From the NCBI RefSeq assembly GCF_003347205.1, contig NZ_QQBJ01000003.1, positions 62,001 to 126,000 on the forward strand: a stretch of 64,000 bases of DNA. Direction: 5' to 3'. The first letter of the stretch is position 1; each line of letters starts with the position of its first letter. Shown here piece by piece: positions 17,636 through 25,617 of the stretch. The DNA comes from Mycolicibacterium moriokaense. Lineage in GTDB: Bacteria; Actinomycetota; Actinomycetes; Mycobacteriales; Mycobacteriaceae. The notes under the pieces were generated by a model that was not told where the DNA came from, searched no databases, and saw only the letters and a list, made by a program, of their open reading frames with translations. The position numbers were made by a program, and so were the translations under genes.

Positions 17636-18643
17636 TCAGCCGGACGCCAGTCCGTACCGGCGATACGCTGCGTCGATCGCCGTCTTGCCGTCGTCGGGGA
17701 AGACCGCCTGCGGTGGCCGCGAATGCGGGTAGTCGCCGATCGGCAGACCGAGCACCGACGCGGCGTATTTGAACGCGCCGCCCCAATGCGTGAAGTAGTC
17801 CGGCCGACCGGGATAGCAGGTGAACCACGACGCCATGTCGATGCCGAACTGGTCGAGCCCGGACTTCTCGGCGTAGTCCATCGCCTCGACCAGTTTGTCG
17901 TTCCAGACCAGATCCCAGTACTCGGAGATGACCGGCTGCTGCGGCGTTTCGTAGAGATACCCCGACGTGCCGAGTTGCGCGGGGCCGACGATCCCCGCAC
18001 GCAGCCAACCGGCGCGGTACACGGTCAGGTCGCACTCCCAGATCGTCAGGTTCGGCGCGAGTTCGTGCAGCATCCGGCTGCTCGACGGCCGGAACGCGCC
18101 TTCTTTCGTCGCGCAGACGGCGGGGATTTCGGCATAGATGCGTGCGCTCTCGGCCGGCGTCAACACGTAGCCCGACGACGGAGAGTTGAACATCCCCAGC
18201 GCGATGTCGGTGCGGTCGGCGACGTAGCGGAAGAAGTTCAGCACGCCGTCGCCGCCGTGTGCCTCCATCATCGGGGTCTGGATGTAGACGATGTCGGCGC
18301 CCGCCTGCTGCGCGTGCCGGGTCAGCTCCAGGCAGTCCTTGGCCGCGGTGGCGGCGGTGCAGGCCTGCACCACGACATCCGGGTTGGCTTTGCGCCCCTC
18401 GTCGATTGCGATCTCCAGCAACTGTTTTCGCTCGGGGATGGTCAACGACCAGAACTCCGCGATGCCGCTGGTGCACCACAGCATCGGGTGCTTCAGTTCG
18501 CCGACGCAGTAGCGCACCAGGGTTCGGTACGCGCCCCAGTCGATGTCGTCGCCGTCCGTGCCGGAAAACGGCGTGTAGAGGCTGTTGCCGATGCCCCGCA
18601 AGGTGGAGTGCGCCCACTCGCGCGCCTCGCGTGCAGTTGCCAT
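17636..18643 (-). CDS. Dihydrodipicolinate synthase (DapA)-family aldolase/lyase
   Basis: The 335-residue protein has the DapA barrel order: TPFSGTDGDDIDW near the N-terminus, IQTPMMEAHGGDG, then CATKEGAF with the expected Schiff-base lysine at residue 180. It is longer than true DapA (~290) and lies among catabolic genes, so a retro-aldol or hydratase-aldolase role on a carbon skeleton is more likely than lysine synthesis. It is read leftwards together with the SDR and crotonase upstream. Confidence 0.88.
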   Translation of the reverse strand: MATAREAREWAHSTLRGIGNSLYTPFSGTDGDDIDWGAYRTLVRYCVGELKHPMLWCTSGIAEFWSLTIPERKQLLEIAIDEGRKANPDVVVQACTAATAAKDCLELTRHAQQAGADIVYIQTPMMEAHGGDGVLNFFRYVADRTDIALGMFNSPSSGYVLTPAESARIYAEIPAVCATKEGAFRPSSSRMLHELAPNLTIWECDLTVYRAGWLRAGIVGPAQLGTSGYLYETPQQPVISEYWDLVWNDKLVEAMDYAEKSGLDQFGIDMASWFTCYPGRPDYFTHWGGAFKYAASVLGLPIGDYPHSRPPQAVFPDDGKTAIDAAYRRYGLASG

Positions 18644-18654
18644 GCCGCCTCCTG

Positions 18655-19452
18655 TCAGGTGAAGTCGCTGCCGCCGTCGACGTTGATGTTCGCGCCGGTC
18701 ATGTAGGAGTTGCGCCGCGACACCAAAAACGCGACGACAGGGCCTATTTCGTCGGGCTTGCCGGCGCGCGGCAGGTGCGCGGGGTGGCCGAAATGCTTGT
18801 CGATGCCGGCCATCACGGCGTAGGGGTCGCTGCCGTCGATGCCCACCGAGTCGGCCCAGCCCGCCAGCGACTCGGACAGGATGCTGCCCGGCGAGACCAC
18901 GTTCACCATGATCTCGTCGGCCGCCAGGGCCAGTGACAGGTTCTTGGAGATGCTGGTGACCATCGCCTTGGCCGCGGTGTAGGCGGGCAGGATGACGCTC
19001 TGGCGCTGCGTCGAGTGCGCCGAGAAGTTGACGATGCGCGCCCACTCCGCCTTGCGCAGCAGGGGCAGCGCCGACCGGACGCTGTGCACCATGCCCATCA
19101 CGCCCTCGTCGACGGCCTGGCGCCACTGATCGTCGGTCAGGTCTTCGAAGGTTCCCACCGCGCTCGGTCCCGCGACGTTGACCAGGATGTTCAGCTCGCC
19201 GCCCCAACGCGTGCCGACGTCGTCGAAAACCCGCTGGGCCGCTTCGGCATCGGTGACGTCGGCGACCAGGCCGACCGCGTCGGGGCTGCCGCGTTCGGTC
19301 AGTTCTTGCACTGCCTCGTCGAGAACCGACTGCGTGCGCCCGACGACCGCGATGCGTGCTCCGTCGTCGGCGAGGCACCGCGCGGCGGCCAGTCCCATGC
19401 CGCGGCCACCGCCGACGACGACGGCAGCGGCGTTGGAGAGCCCGAGGTCCAT
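18655..19452 (-). CDS. Short-chain dehydrogenase/reductase
   Basis: The 265-residue classical SDR contains VVVGGGRGMGLAAA (cofactor loop), NVAGPSAVG (the usual NNAG changed to NVAG), a serine in NFSAHSTQRQ and YTAAK as the catalytic YxxxK. The C-terminus reads MTGANINVDGGSDF. It probably acts as a 3-hydroxyacyl-CoA or other secondary alcohol dehydrogenase in the operon. The ATG at 19452 follows the crotonase stop by 19 bp. Confidence 0.93.
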   Translation of the reverse strand: MDLGLSNAAAVVVGGGRGMGLAAARCLADDGARIAVVGRTQSVLDEAVQELTERGSPDAVGLVADVTDAEAAQRVFDDVGTRWGGELNILVNVAGPSAVGTFEDLTDDQWRQAVDEGVMGMVHSVRSALPLLRKAEWARIVNFSAHSTQRQSVILPAYTAAKAMVTSISKNLSLALAADEIMVNVVSPGSILSESLAGWADSVGIDGSDPYAVMAGIDKHFGHPAHLPRAGKPDEIGPVVAFLVSRRNSYMTGANINVDGGSDFT

Positions 19453-19471
19453 GGCGTAGCCCCCTAGGCCC

Positions 19472-20260
19472 TCAGGTGCCCGTCCACTTGGGCGCGCGCT
19501 TCTCGGCGAATGCGATCGCGCCTTCCTTGGCGTCGTTGGAGGTGAAGATCGGCATGATGTAGGTGAGTTGCTTCTTCCACATCTCGTCTTCGGACCAGTC
19601 CGCGGACTTCGTGATGATCTCCTTTGTGGTGGCCACCGCCAGCGGTCCGTTGGCCGTGATCCGCTCGGCGAGTTCGATCGCACCGGCCAGCGCTTCGCCC
19701 GGTTCGGTGACCGCGTTGACGAAACCCCACTGCTCGCCCTGCTCGGCGGTGAAACTCTCACCGGTCAGCGCCAATTCGAGCGCCTTCTGGTGCGGGATGC
19801 GGCGCGGCAGCCGCAGCAGGCCGCCGCCCGCGGCCACCAGACCGCGTTTCACTTCGGGGATGCCGAATTTCGCGCTGCGCGATGCGACCACCAGATCGGT
19901 GGCGAGCACCACCTCGGTGCCACCGGCCAACGCGTATCCCTCGACCGCGGAGATCAGTGGCTTGCGCGGCGGCCGCTCGGTGAAGCCGATGCCGCGGCCG
20001 GGGATGGCGACGACCTCGCCAGCGGCGAACGCCTTGAGGTCCATTCCCGCGCAGAAGTTTCCGCCCGCGCCGGTGATCACCGCGACCGAGAGGTCTGCGC
20101 TGTCGTCGAGTTCGTCGACCGCGTCGGCCAAGCCCTGACTGACCGCGAGGTTGACCGCGTTGCGCGCCTCCGGCCGGTTGATCGTGATGACGAGAACGCG
20201 TCCGCGGCGCTCCCGGAGAACCTCGTCCGACACACGTAGCCCTTCGCCGATGAAGCCCAA
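19472..20260 (-). CDS. Enoyl-CoA hydratase/isomerase family protein
   Basis: The 262-residue crotonase shows VLVITINRPEARNAVN, the oxyanion-hole regions NFCAGMDLKAF and GYALAGGTEVVLATD, and PEVKRGLVAAGGGLLRLP. A GTG at 20233 giving VSDEVLRER is an alternative start and would leave a longer leader after the operator at 20276. It is the first gene of a long leftward transcription unit and is divergent from the TetR gene, so it is probably a direct target of that regulator. Confidence 0.93.
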   Translation of the reverse strand: MGFIGEGLRVSDEVLRERRGRVLVITINRPEARNAVNLAVSQGLADAVDELDDSADLSVAVITGAGGNFCAGMDLKAFAAGEVVAIPGRGIGFTERPPRKPLISAVEGYALAGGTEVVLATDLVVASRSAKFGIPEVKRGLVAAGGGLLRLPRRIPHQKALELALTGESFTAEQGEQWGFVNAVTEPGEALAGAIELAERITANGPLAVATTKEIITKSADWSEDEMWKKQLTYIMPIFTSNDAKEGAIAFAEKRAPKWTGT

Positions 20261-20275
20261 TTTGCTTGAAAAGCT

Positions 20276-20294
20276 TACTATAGGACTTACAGTA
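20276..20294. promoter_or_regulatory. TetR-type operator copy 5, divergent crotonase/TetR promoter
   Basis: TACTATAGGACTTACAGTA is a variant of the shared 19-bp palindrome. It lies in the divergent gap, 15 bp before the crotonase start and about 70 bp before the TetR start. A regulator that binds next to its own gene is the usual TetR arrangement, which is the main reason for assigning the motif to this TetR. Confidence 0.7.
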
Positions 20295-20366
20295 GTAGAG
20301 CGGAACGGTGGTGCCCACCGGCGGGTACCGTCAGTTCGACCGTTGAATTCGATGGAGGTGCCCTTA

Positions 20367-21098
20367 GTGGCAAAGCAGGCAACCGCGGAGAAGCGTCAGC
20401 GCCGCGAGCGCGGGTCCATCAATCCCGACGACATCATCAAGGGGGCGTTCGAGCTCGCCGAGGATGTCGGCATCGACAATCTCAGCATGCCGTTGCTGGG
20501 CAAGCACCTCGGCGTGGGAGTGACGAGCATCTACTGGTACTTCCGCAAGAAGGACGACCTGCTCAACGCGATGACCGATCGCGCGCTCAAGCAGTACGTG
20601 TTCGCCACGCCGTACATCGAGGCGAAGGACTGGCGCGAAACGCTGGCCAACCACGCGCGCACCATGCGAAAGACGTTCCTGTCCAACCCGATTCTGTGCG
20701 ATCTGATCCTCATCCGGTCAGCGTTGAGTCCCCGTGCGGCGAGGCTGGGAGTGGCCGCGGTCGAGAAGGCCATCGAAAGCCTGGCCGAGGCGGGACTGTC
20801 GCCCGAGCAAGCCTTCGACACATACTCGGCGGTGTCGGTGCATGTGCGCGGATCCGTGGTGTTGCAGCGGCTCTACGACAAGAACCGATCGGCCGAGGGC
20901 GCGCCGGGCGACTTCGAGGAGACCATGGTCGTCGACGCCGAGACGGCGCCGCTGCTGGCGCAGGCGAACGCGAAGGGCCACCGCGTGGGTGCGGCGGACG
21001 ACTTCAACTTCGACTACGGCCTGGAGTGCATCCTCGACCACGCCGAGCGGCTGATCGAAGAGTCCAAGAAACCGGCGAAGAAGTCCACCCGCAAGTAG
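20367..21098 (+). CDS. TetR family regulator, proposed master repressor of the island
   Basis: The ~243-residue protein has a basic start (AKQATAEKRQRRERGS) and an N-terminal HTH with LGKHLGVGVTSIYWYFRKKD, followed by a ligand-binding helical domain and a lysine-rich tail. I chose the GTG at 20367 because GGAGGTG lies about 8 bp upstream; an in-frame ATG at 20352 overlaps that ribosome site. The gene is flanked by operator copy 5 and surrounded by catabolic genes carrying the same motif. It probably releases DNA when it binds an acyl-CoA or pathway intermediate. This is inference. Confidence 0.9.
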   Translation: MAKQATAEKRQRRERGSINPDDIIKGAFELAEDVGIDNLSMPLLGKHLGVGVTSIYWYFRKKDDLLNAMTDRALKQYVFATPYIEAKDWRETLANHARTMRKTFLSNPILCDLILIRSALSPRAARLGVAAVEKAIESLAEAGLSPEQAFDTYSAVSVHVRGSVVLQRLYDKNRSAEGAPGDFEETMVVDAETAPLLAQANAKGHRVGAADDFNFDYGLECILDHAERLIEESKKPAKKSTRK

Positions 21099-21104
21099 TG
21101 GCTT

Positions 21105-21143
21105 CGGCGTGCTGAGTTGCGCTGGGCGCAACCAGCCACGCCG
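21105..21143. terminator. Strong bidirectional terminator-like hairpin
   Basis: A 39-nt inverted repeat in the TetR/thiolase convergent gap pairs CGGCGTG, CTG and GTTGCGC with GCGCAAC, CAG and CACGCCG. It forms about 17 base pairs with one A-C mismatch and a 3-nt TGG loop. No T-run follows. Its placement between converging stops supports a shared terminator. Confidence 0.65.
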
Positions 21144-21149
21144 TAATCG

Positions 21150-22325
21150 CTAGACCTCGATTACGACGGCGCCGCCCTGGCCGCCGCCCGCACACATCGC
21201 GGCGACGCCGATGCCACCGCCACGCCGCTGCAGTTCGTACACCAGGGTGGTGACCATCCGCGCACCGGAAGCGGCGATGGGATGGCCGAGGCTGCAACCA
21301 CTTCCGGAGAAGTTCACCAACTCCTCGTCGATACCGTATTCGCGGCATGCGGCGATCGGCACGGACGCGAACGCCTCGTTGATCTCCCAGAGTGCGACGT
21401 TCGACGGCTTCAGGCCGGCACGGTCGAGCACCTTGCCGATCACCTTGACCGCACCCAGCCCGCAATCGCGGGGTGCGACACCGGCCGACGCCCACGCCTT
21501 CACGGTGGCCATCTTGGTCAGCTTCTCGGCATCGGCGAAGTCGGCGTCGACGAGCGCGACCGCGGCCGCGGCGTCATTGGTGCCACTGCTGTTGCCCGCG
21601 GTGATGGAGAAGCCCTCGATCTCCGGGTGCAGCACCTTGAGCCCGGCGAGCTTCTCGACCGTGGTGTCGCGGCGCGGATGCTCGTCCACGCTGAAGTCGA
21701 CGACAGACCCGTCGAACTGCTGCACCTTCAACGGGATGATCTCGTCACCGAACTTGCCCGCGTCGATGGCGGCGATCGCGCGCTGATGCGAACGTGCCGC
21801 CCACGCATCCATCTCCTCGCGGGTGATGCCGCACGACTGCGCGGTGTTCCACCCGACGGTGATCGACATGTCCTTGCACGGGGCGTCCGGCGTCTCGACG
21901 TGCGTCGGCGGCATCCAGCGCTCCTCGAACTTCAGCTCCGGGCCGGGAATGCGCCAGTTGGTCAGCGGTGTCATCGACAGCGACTGGACGCCGCCTGCCA
22001 CCAGCGCGCGCTCCATGCCGGAGCCGATCTGTGCGGCGGCATTGCCGATCGCGGTCAAGCTGCCCGCACAGTGCCGGTTCACCGACTGACCGGGGACCTG
22101 CTCCATGCCGGTCGCCGTCGCGGCGTAGCGGGCGAGATCGCCGCCGCCGTAGTGCGACTCGGCGAAGATGATGTCGTCGAAGGAGGCCGGGTCGACTCCG
22201 GACCGGCGGACCACCTCGGGAAGCACCGTGGTGATCAGGGTCTCCGGAGGGGTGTTGACCAGCGTCCCCTTGAAGGAACGGCCGATCGCCGTCCTGGCTG
22301 CACTGACAATGACGGGTGTACCCAT
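21150..22325 (-). CDS. Acetyl-CoA acetyltransferase (thiolase, FadA-like)
   Basis: The 391-residue thiolase has a full catalytic set: nucleophile Cys86 in NRHCAGS, NEAF in the WEINEAFASVP segment, the GHP motif in LGHPIAASGAR, and the second cysteine in AMCAGGGQGG. It cleaves a 3-ketoacyl-CoA with CoA, or condenses in reverse. It is transcribed leftwards from operator copy 6 and converges on the TetR gene. A complete, canonical thiolase here contrasts with the atypical one at 6410. Confidence 0.95.
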   Translation of the reverse strand: MGTPVIVSAARTAIGRSFKGTLVNTPPETLITTVLPEVVRRSGVDPASFDDIIFAESHYGGGDLARYAATATGMEQVPGQSVNRHCAGSLTAIGNAAAQIGSGMERALVAGGVQSLSMTPLTNWRIPGPELKFEERWMPPTHVETPDAPCKDMSITVGWNTAQSCGITREEMDAWAARSHQRAIAAIDAGKFGDEIIPLKVQQFDGSVVDFSVDEHPRRDTTVEKLAGLKVLHPEIEGFSITAGNSSGTNDAAAAVALVDADFADAEKLTKMATVKAWASAGVAPRDCGLGAVKVIGKVLDRAGLKPSNVALWEINEAFASVPIAACREYGIDEELVNFSGSGCSLGHPIAASGARMVTTLVYELQRRGGGIGVAAMCAGGGQGGAVVIEV

Positions 22326-22373
22326 GTTCTTGACCTCAGCTTTTGGCGTTAGCGACGTTACAAAAGTAGCAGA

Positions 22374-22392
22374 TACTGTATTGCTTTCCGTA
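22374..22392. promoter_or_regulatory. TetR-type operator copy 6
   Basis: TACTGTATTGCTTTCCGTA shares the TACTGTA left arm and the C-GTA right end of the motif. It lies 48 bp upstream of the leftward thiolase start and just after the stop of the crotonase at 22404, as expected for a promoter operator. Confidence 0.6.
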
Positions 22393-22403
22393 TGTGACGG
22401 GCC

Positions 22404-23276
22404 TCACTCCGGCTCGGGCACGTGAAAATGCTCGTCACGCAGGCGGAACGCCTCCCTGGTCCCGTGCGCCGCCCTCGTCTTGACGAAGTTGAACTCGCCC
22501 TCGGCGAACTGCAGGTTGGTCCCGTAGGCGTGGAACAGGTAGCTGGCCACCTCCTCGCCCTGGTAGGCCTGGCTCTGCTCGACGAGCCGGAACGCCTCCT
22601 TGGCGATGACGACGCCGTCGGCGGGCATCTTGGCCGCCTTCTCCGCCCAGTACCGGGCCCTGGCCGCGACCTTGTCCGGCTCGCAGGTGTCGGTGAAGAC
22701 GCCGAGGTGCTCGACGGCGCCGGCCTCGATAATGTCGCCGGTCAGCAGCATCCGCCGGGCCAGCACCGGGCCGAGGCGGTGGAAGAACATGTGCAGGCTG
22801 CCCAGTGCGGGCCCGAGGAAGCGCGTCGCGGGCATGCCGATCTTGGTGTCCCGGGCGATGACGGAGATGTCGGTCATCAACGCCATCTCGAAACCGCCGC
22901 CGAGCGCGTACCCGCTGATCTCGCCGACCGTGACCTTCGGGAAGCCCATCAGGTTGTGGTAGAAGCCGAACGACTTGCGGTCGACGGTCAGACGCCGACG
23001 CTGACTCGGCCGGCTCTTCTTGCCGCGGTCGTCCTTTCCGTACCAGCCGTAGGCGTTGTTCATGTCCGCGCCGGTGCTGAACACCCCGTCGGCGCCGCGC
23101 AGCAGCACCACTGTGATGTCGTCGTCCTCGGCGACCCGATCCAGGCACCGGGCGACGGCCTCGCGCATCGCTGCATCGTAGGAGTTACGCTGCGCCGGGT
23201 TGTTCAGGGTGATCGTCGCGATCCGCTTGTCGGCGTCGACGTCGAACAGGACCCGATCGTCGGTGGAAGCTGTCAT
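22404..23276 (-). CDS. Enoyl-CoA hydratase/isomerase family protein
   Basis: The 290-residue crotonase shows IATITLNNPAQRNSYD, VFSTGADMNNAYGW and SGYALGGGFEMALMTD (oxyanion-hole regions), and a basic insert DRGKKSRPSQRRRL near residue 85. Its acid/base residues are not in the usual Glu positions (FLGPALGSLHMFF), so it may be an isomerase, a hydrolase or a C-C lyase rather than a hydratase. The ATG overlaps the stop of the GntR gene by 4 bp, linking the two. Confidence 0.9.
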   Translation of the reverse strand: MTASTDDRVLFDVDADKRIATITLNNPAQRNSYDAAMREAVARCLDRVAEDDDITVVLLRGADGVFSTGADMNNAYGWYGKDDRGKKSRPSQRRRLTVDRKSFGFYHNLMGFPKVTVGEISGYALGGGFEMALMTDISVIARDTKIGMPATRFLGPALGSLHMFFHRLGPVLARRMLLTGDIIEAGAVEHLGVFTDTCEPDKVAARARYWAEKAAKMPADGVVIAKEAFRLVEQSQAYQGEEVASYLFHAYGTNLQFAEGEFNFVKTRAAHGTREAFRLRDEHFHVPEPE

Positions 23277-24037
23277 TGCCCCGAACTCCTCGAAATCAGT
23301 TTTGCCTCAATGGTTTTGTCTGCACCCGCGGCCAACGTGTTGCGCCGGGCCACCGTGAGGTGATCCTGGGCCAGACGCACCGCCCGCTGCGCATTCCCGT
23401 CCCGGATGGCGTCGAGCAGCTTCTGGTGGTCGCGCAGCGCCGCCCGCATCGTCTTGTGGTTGACGTCGTCGTCGCTCCATACCGAGGACTCGTGAGCCGA
23501 CCACACCAGTTCCAGCGAGCCGATCAGCAGGATCATCGGCTCGTTGCCGCAGCGCGAGACCAGCACCTCGTGGAACCGCCTGGCGTTCGGTACGTAGGCG
23601 GCCATGTCGTCGAATTGATCGGTCTGGCGGTCGATCTCGGCCTGCAAGTACGGCACCACCTCGGTCAGCCGGTCTTCTCGCGAGGCACACATCCCGGCGC
23701 AGATCGGCTCGAGATGCAGCAGCGCCTCGCTGACGTCGGCGGGTGTGGATCTGCGCGTCTGCAACACCATGCTGATCATGTGCGCGGTGCGCTCCGCCGA
23801 GGGCAGGTGGACCACCGCTCCCCCGACGTTGCCGCGACGCACGGTGATCAGACCGTCGGTCTCCAGGATGTGGATCGCTTCGCGCAGCGCAGGTGGGCTG
23901 ACCCCGAACTGTTGGAACAGGCTTTCCTGCGACGGCAGCACGTCGCCCTCTTTCAGGCGGCCGGACAGGATCTCGTCGCGCAGCCGGGCCGCCACGATCT
24001 CCGCGACCCGCGGCTGCCGGATGCCCTGCAATTCCAC
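23273..24037 (-). CDS. GntR family regulator (FCD/FadR-like)
   Basis: The 254-residue protein has an N-terminal winged helix (LRDEILSGRLKEGDVLPSQE, then FGVSPPALREAIHILETDGL) and a C-terminal all-helical FCD ligand domain (FHEVLVSRCGNEPM, later DHQKLLDAIRDGNAQRA). It uses a GTG start, 4 bp after the thioesterase stop. Translation overlaps the crotonase gene, an unusual arrangement that suggests it controls this small leftward operon in response to a carboxylate or acyl ligand. Confidence 0.93.
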   Translation of the reverse strand: MELQGIRQPRVAEIVAARLRDEILSGRLKEGDVLPSQESLFQQFGVSPPALREAIHILETDGLITVRRGNVGGAVVHLPSAERTAHMISMVLQTRRSTPADVSEALLHLEPICAGMCASREDRLTEVVPYLQAEIDRQTDQFDDMAAYVPNARRFHEVLVSRCGNEPMILLIGSLELVWSAHESSVWSDDDVNHKTMRAALRDHQKLLDAIRDGNAQRAVRLAQDHLTVARRNTLAAGADKTIEAKLISRSSGQ

Positions 24038-24041
24038 GCCG

Positions 24042-24686
24042 CTACCGTCGCTTGCCGAAGTTGAACCCGGTGAGCTGGTCCGGCGACAGCGCCAGCGTGG
24101 TGGCCTCGCCGATGCACAGCACCTCGCCGTCGAGCGAGAGCCGCGCCGTCGAGGTCACTCCGCGGTCCTCTTGCGTGCGGGCGATGTCGAAACGCAACTC
24201 GGTCAGAATCGGGGTCGGCCTGCGGAACTTGACGTTCAGCGACCGCGTCTTGCCCGACAACTCGGTGGCGCAGTTCTGGTGCTGGATCACGCAGTCGAAG
24301 AACACCGCCAGGAAGCCGCCGTGCACCAGGCCGGGCGGTCCCTCGTAGACGACCGGGAAGGTCACCGCGCCTTCGGCGGCCTCGGCGTCGATGCGGTCGA
24401 AGCGGTACTCCGGAAAGCACGGGTTGAATGCGCCGATGTCGAAGGCGTGCGACAGGTAGACCCGCTGCGTGCCCGCGCTGTCCTCGCCGATCCTCGGCGT
24501 GGCGTCGGGTGCGACGGCACCGGCCAGTTCGGTCTCCCATGCGGCGGCGCGCTCGATGATCGCGTCGACCGCCGGGTGCGGATGCTCCAGCGAAAGCAAC
24601 TGGCCGGCGAGGCGCCGCAGCGCGCCCGCGGCGGCGACCGTCTGCGCGAGCGGCTGCTCGCCGAACCGGGGGGTACCGTCCGCCAT
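24042..24686 (-). CDS. PaaI-like hotdog thioesterase
   Basis: The 214-residue protein has a C-terminal hotdog domain with the PaaI-type motif GPPGLVHGGFLAVFFDC, where HGG and the downstream Asp form the usual acyl-CoA thioesterase active site. The first ~80 residues are helical and unassigned. It would hydrolyse an acyl-CoA to free CoA or limit intermediate build-up. It is divergent from the crotonase at 24775 and shares the region containing operator copy 7. Confidence 0.87.
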   Translation of the reverse strand: MADGTPRFGEQPLAQTVAAAGALRRLAGQLLSLEHPHPAVDAIIERAAAWETELAGAVAPDATPRIGEDSAGTQRVYLSHAFDIGAFNPCFPEYRFDRIDAEAAEGAVTFPVVYEGPPGLVHGGFLAVFFDCVIQHQNCATELSGKTRSLNVKFRRPTPILTELRFDIARTQEDRGVTSTARLSLDGEVLCIGEATTLALSPDQLTGFNFGKRR

Positions 24687-24731
24687 TCGGGCTTTCCCTT
24701 CTATCTTGTATAGGATAGTAATGGTTTAGCC

Positions 24732-24750
24732 TACTGTATGGGTATCCGTA
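24732..24750. promoter_or_regulatory. TetR-type operator copy 7, divergent thioesterase/crotonase promoter
   Basis: TACTGTATGGGTATCCGTA fits the common pattern. It lies 25 bp before the GTG at 24775 and 46 bp from the leftward thioesterase start. A smaller repeat, CTATC-N8-GATAG, occurs at 24701-24718 nearer the thioesterase. Confidence 0.58.
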
Positions 24751-24774
24751 CCCGGCTCGAGAGAGGACCCGGCG

Positions 24775-25587
24775 GTGAGTCAACAGGTCGGCTCCGCTGA
24801 CGGCACGGTGACCGCGCACCACGACGGCGCGATCCTGCGGCTCACCCTCGACCGCCCCGATCGCCGCAACTCGCTGAGCCATTCCATGGTCGACGCTCTG
24901 GTCGGCGCGCTCACCGAAGCCGCGACCGATGACGCGTTGCGGGTCATCCACATTCGCGGCGAGGGCGACGACTTCTGCGCCGGCGCCGACTGGGTGGCCA
25001 CCAACACCGACGGGCGGCGGCCCCGTGCGGGCGATCTCGTTCGGCGCATCCCACACACCTCCCACCGGGTGGTCGAACTCGTGCACTCCATCCAGCTGCC
25101 GGTGGTGTGCAGCGTGCGGGGCTGGGCCGTCGGCCTCGGCTGCAACCTCGCACTGGCCGCCGACTTCACGGTGGCCGCCGACGACGCCGTGTTCTGGGAA
25201 CCGTTCGTCACCCGCGGCTTCAGTCCCGATTCCGGGTCGACGTGGCTGTTGCCGCGGCTGGTGGGCATGGCGCGGGCCAAGCGGATGCTGCTGCTCGGCG
25301 AGAAGGTCAGCGCCTCCGACGCCGCCGACTGGGGGCTGATTCACGACGCGGTGCCGCCGGCCGGCCTCGACGACGCCACCGAAGCGCTGCTCGCGCAGTT
25401 GGCCGCCGCACCCACGGTGGCGCTCGGGTTGGCCAAGCAGGCCATCCACTACGGCCAGCACGCCACTCTGCCGCAGACGATGAACCAGGAACTGTACAAC
25501 CTGGAACTCTCCTGCCGAACAACCGATTTCAAAGAAGGCCTGGCCGCGTTCCGGGAGCGACGCGCACCGGAGTTCCATGGCCGATGA
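24775..25587 (+). CDS. Enoyl-CoA hydratase/isomerase family protein
   Basis: The 270-residue crotonase has LRLTLDRPDRRNSLS, DFCAGADWVATN and GWAVGLGCNLALAAD, and a PaaG-like active-site Asp in RGFSPDSGSTWLLPR, which is typical of enoyl-CoA isomerases. It starts with GTG behind operator copy 7 and opens a forward operon of at least seven genes running to 32753. Confidence 0.93.
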   Translation: MSQQVGSADGTVTAHHDGAILRLTLDRPDRRNSLSHSMVDALVGALTEAATDDALRVIHIRGEGDDFCAGADWVATNTDGRRPRAGDLVRRIPHTSHRVVELVHSIQLPVVCSVRGWAVGLGCNLALAADFTVAADDAVFWEPFVTRGFSPDSGSTWLLPRLVGMARAKRMLLLGEKVSASDAADWGLIHDAVPPAGLDDATEALLAQLAAAPTVALGLAKQAIHYGQHATLPQTMNQELYNLELSCRTTDFKEGLAAFRERRAPEFHGR

Positions 25588-25617
25588 CCATCAAGCGACT
25601 CGACGAAGGGAACACCG

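Noticed and set aside
17636-18643. Lysine biosynthesis locus (dapA with dapB-like gene at 7640)
   Set aside because: Both are diverged family members within a catabolic operon; lysine-pathway genes are not nearby.
17636-19378. 580-codon minus frame suggesting a large fusion with the DapA-like protein
   Set aside because: The upstream part is a shadow of the SDR gene; the family start MATAREAREW at 18643 is clear.
23953-25578. 541-codon minus frame over the thioesterase and crotonase
   Set aside because: It runs across two real genes on opposite strands and the divergent promoter; no family motif is seen.
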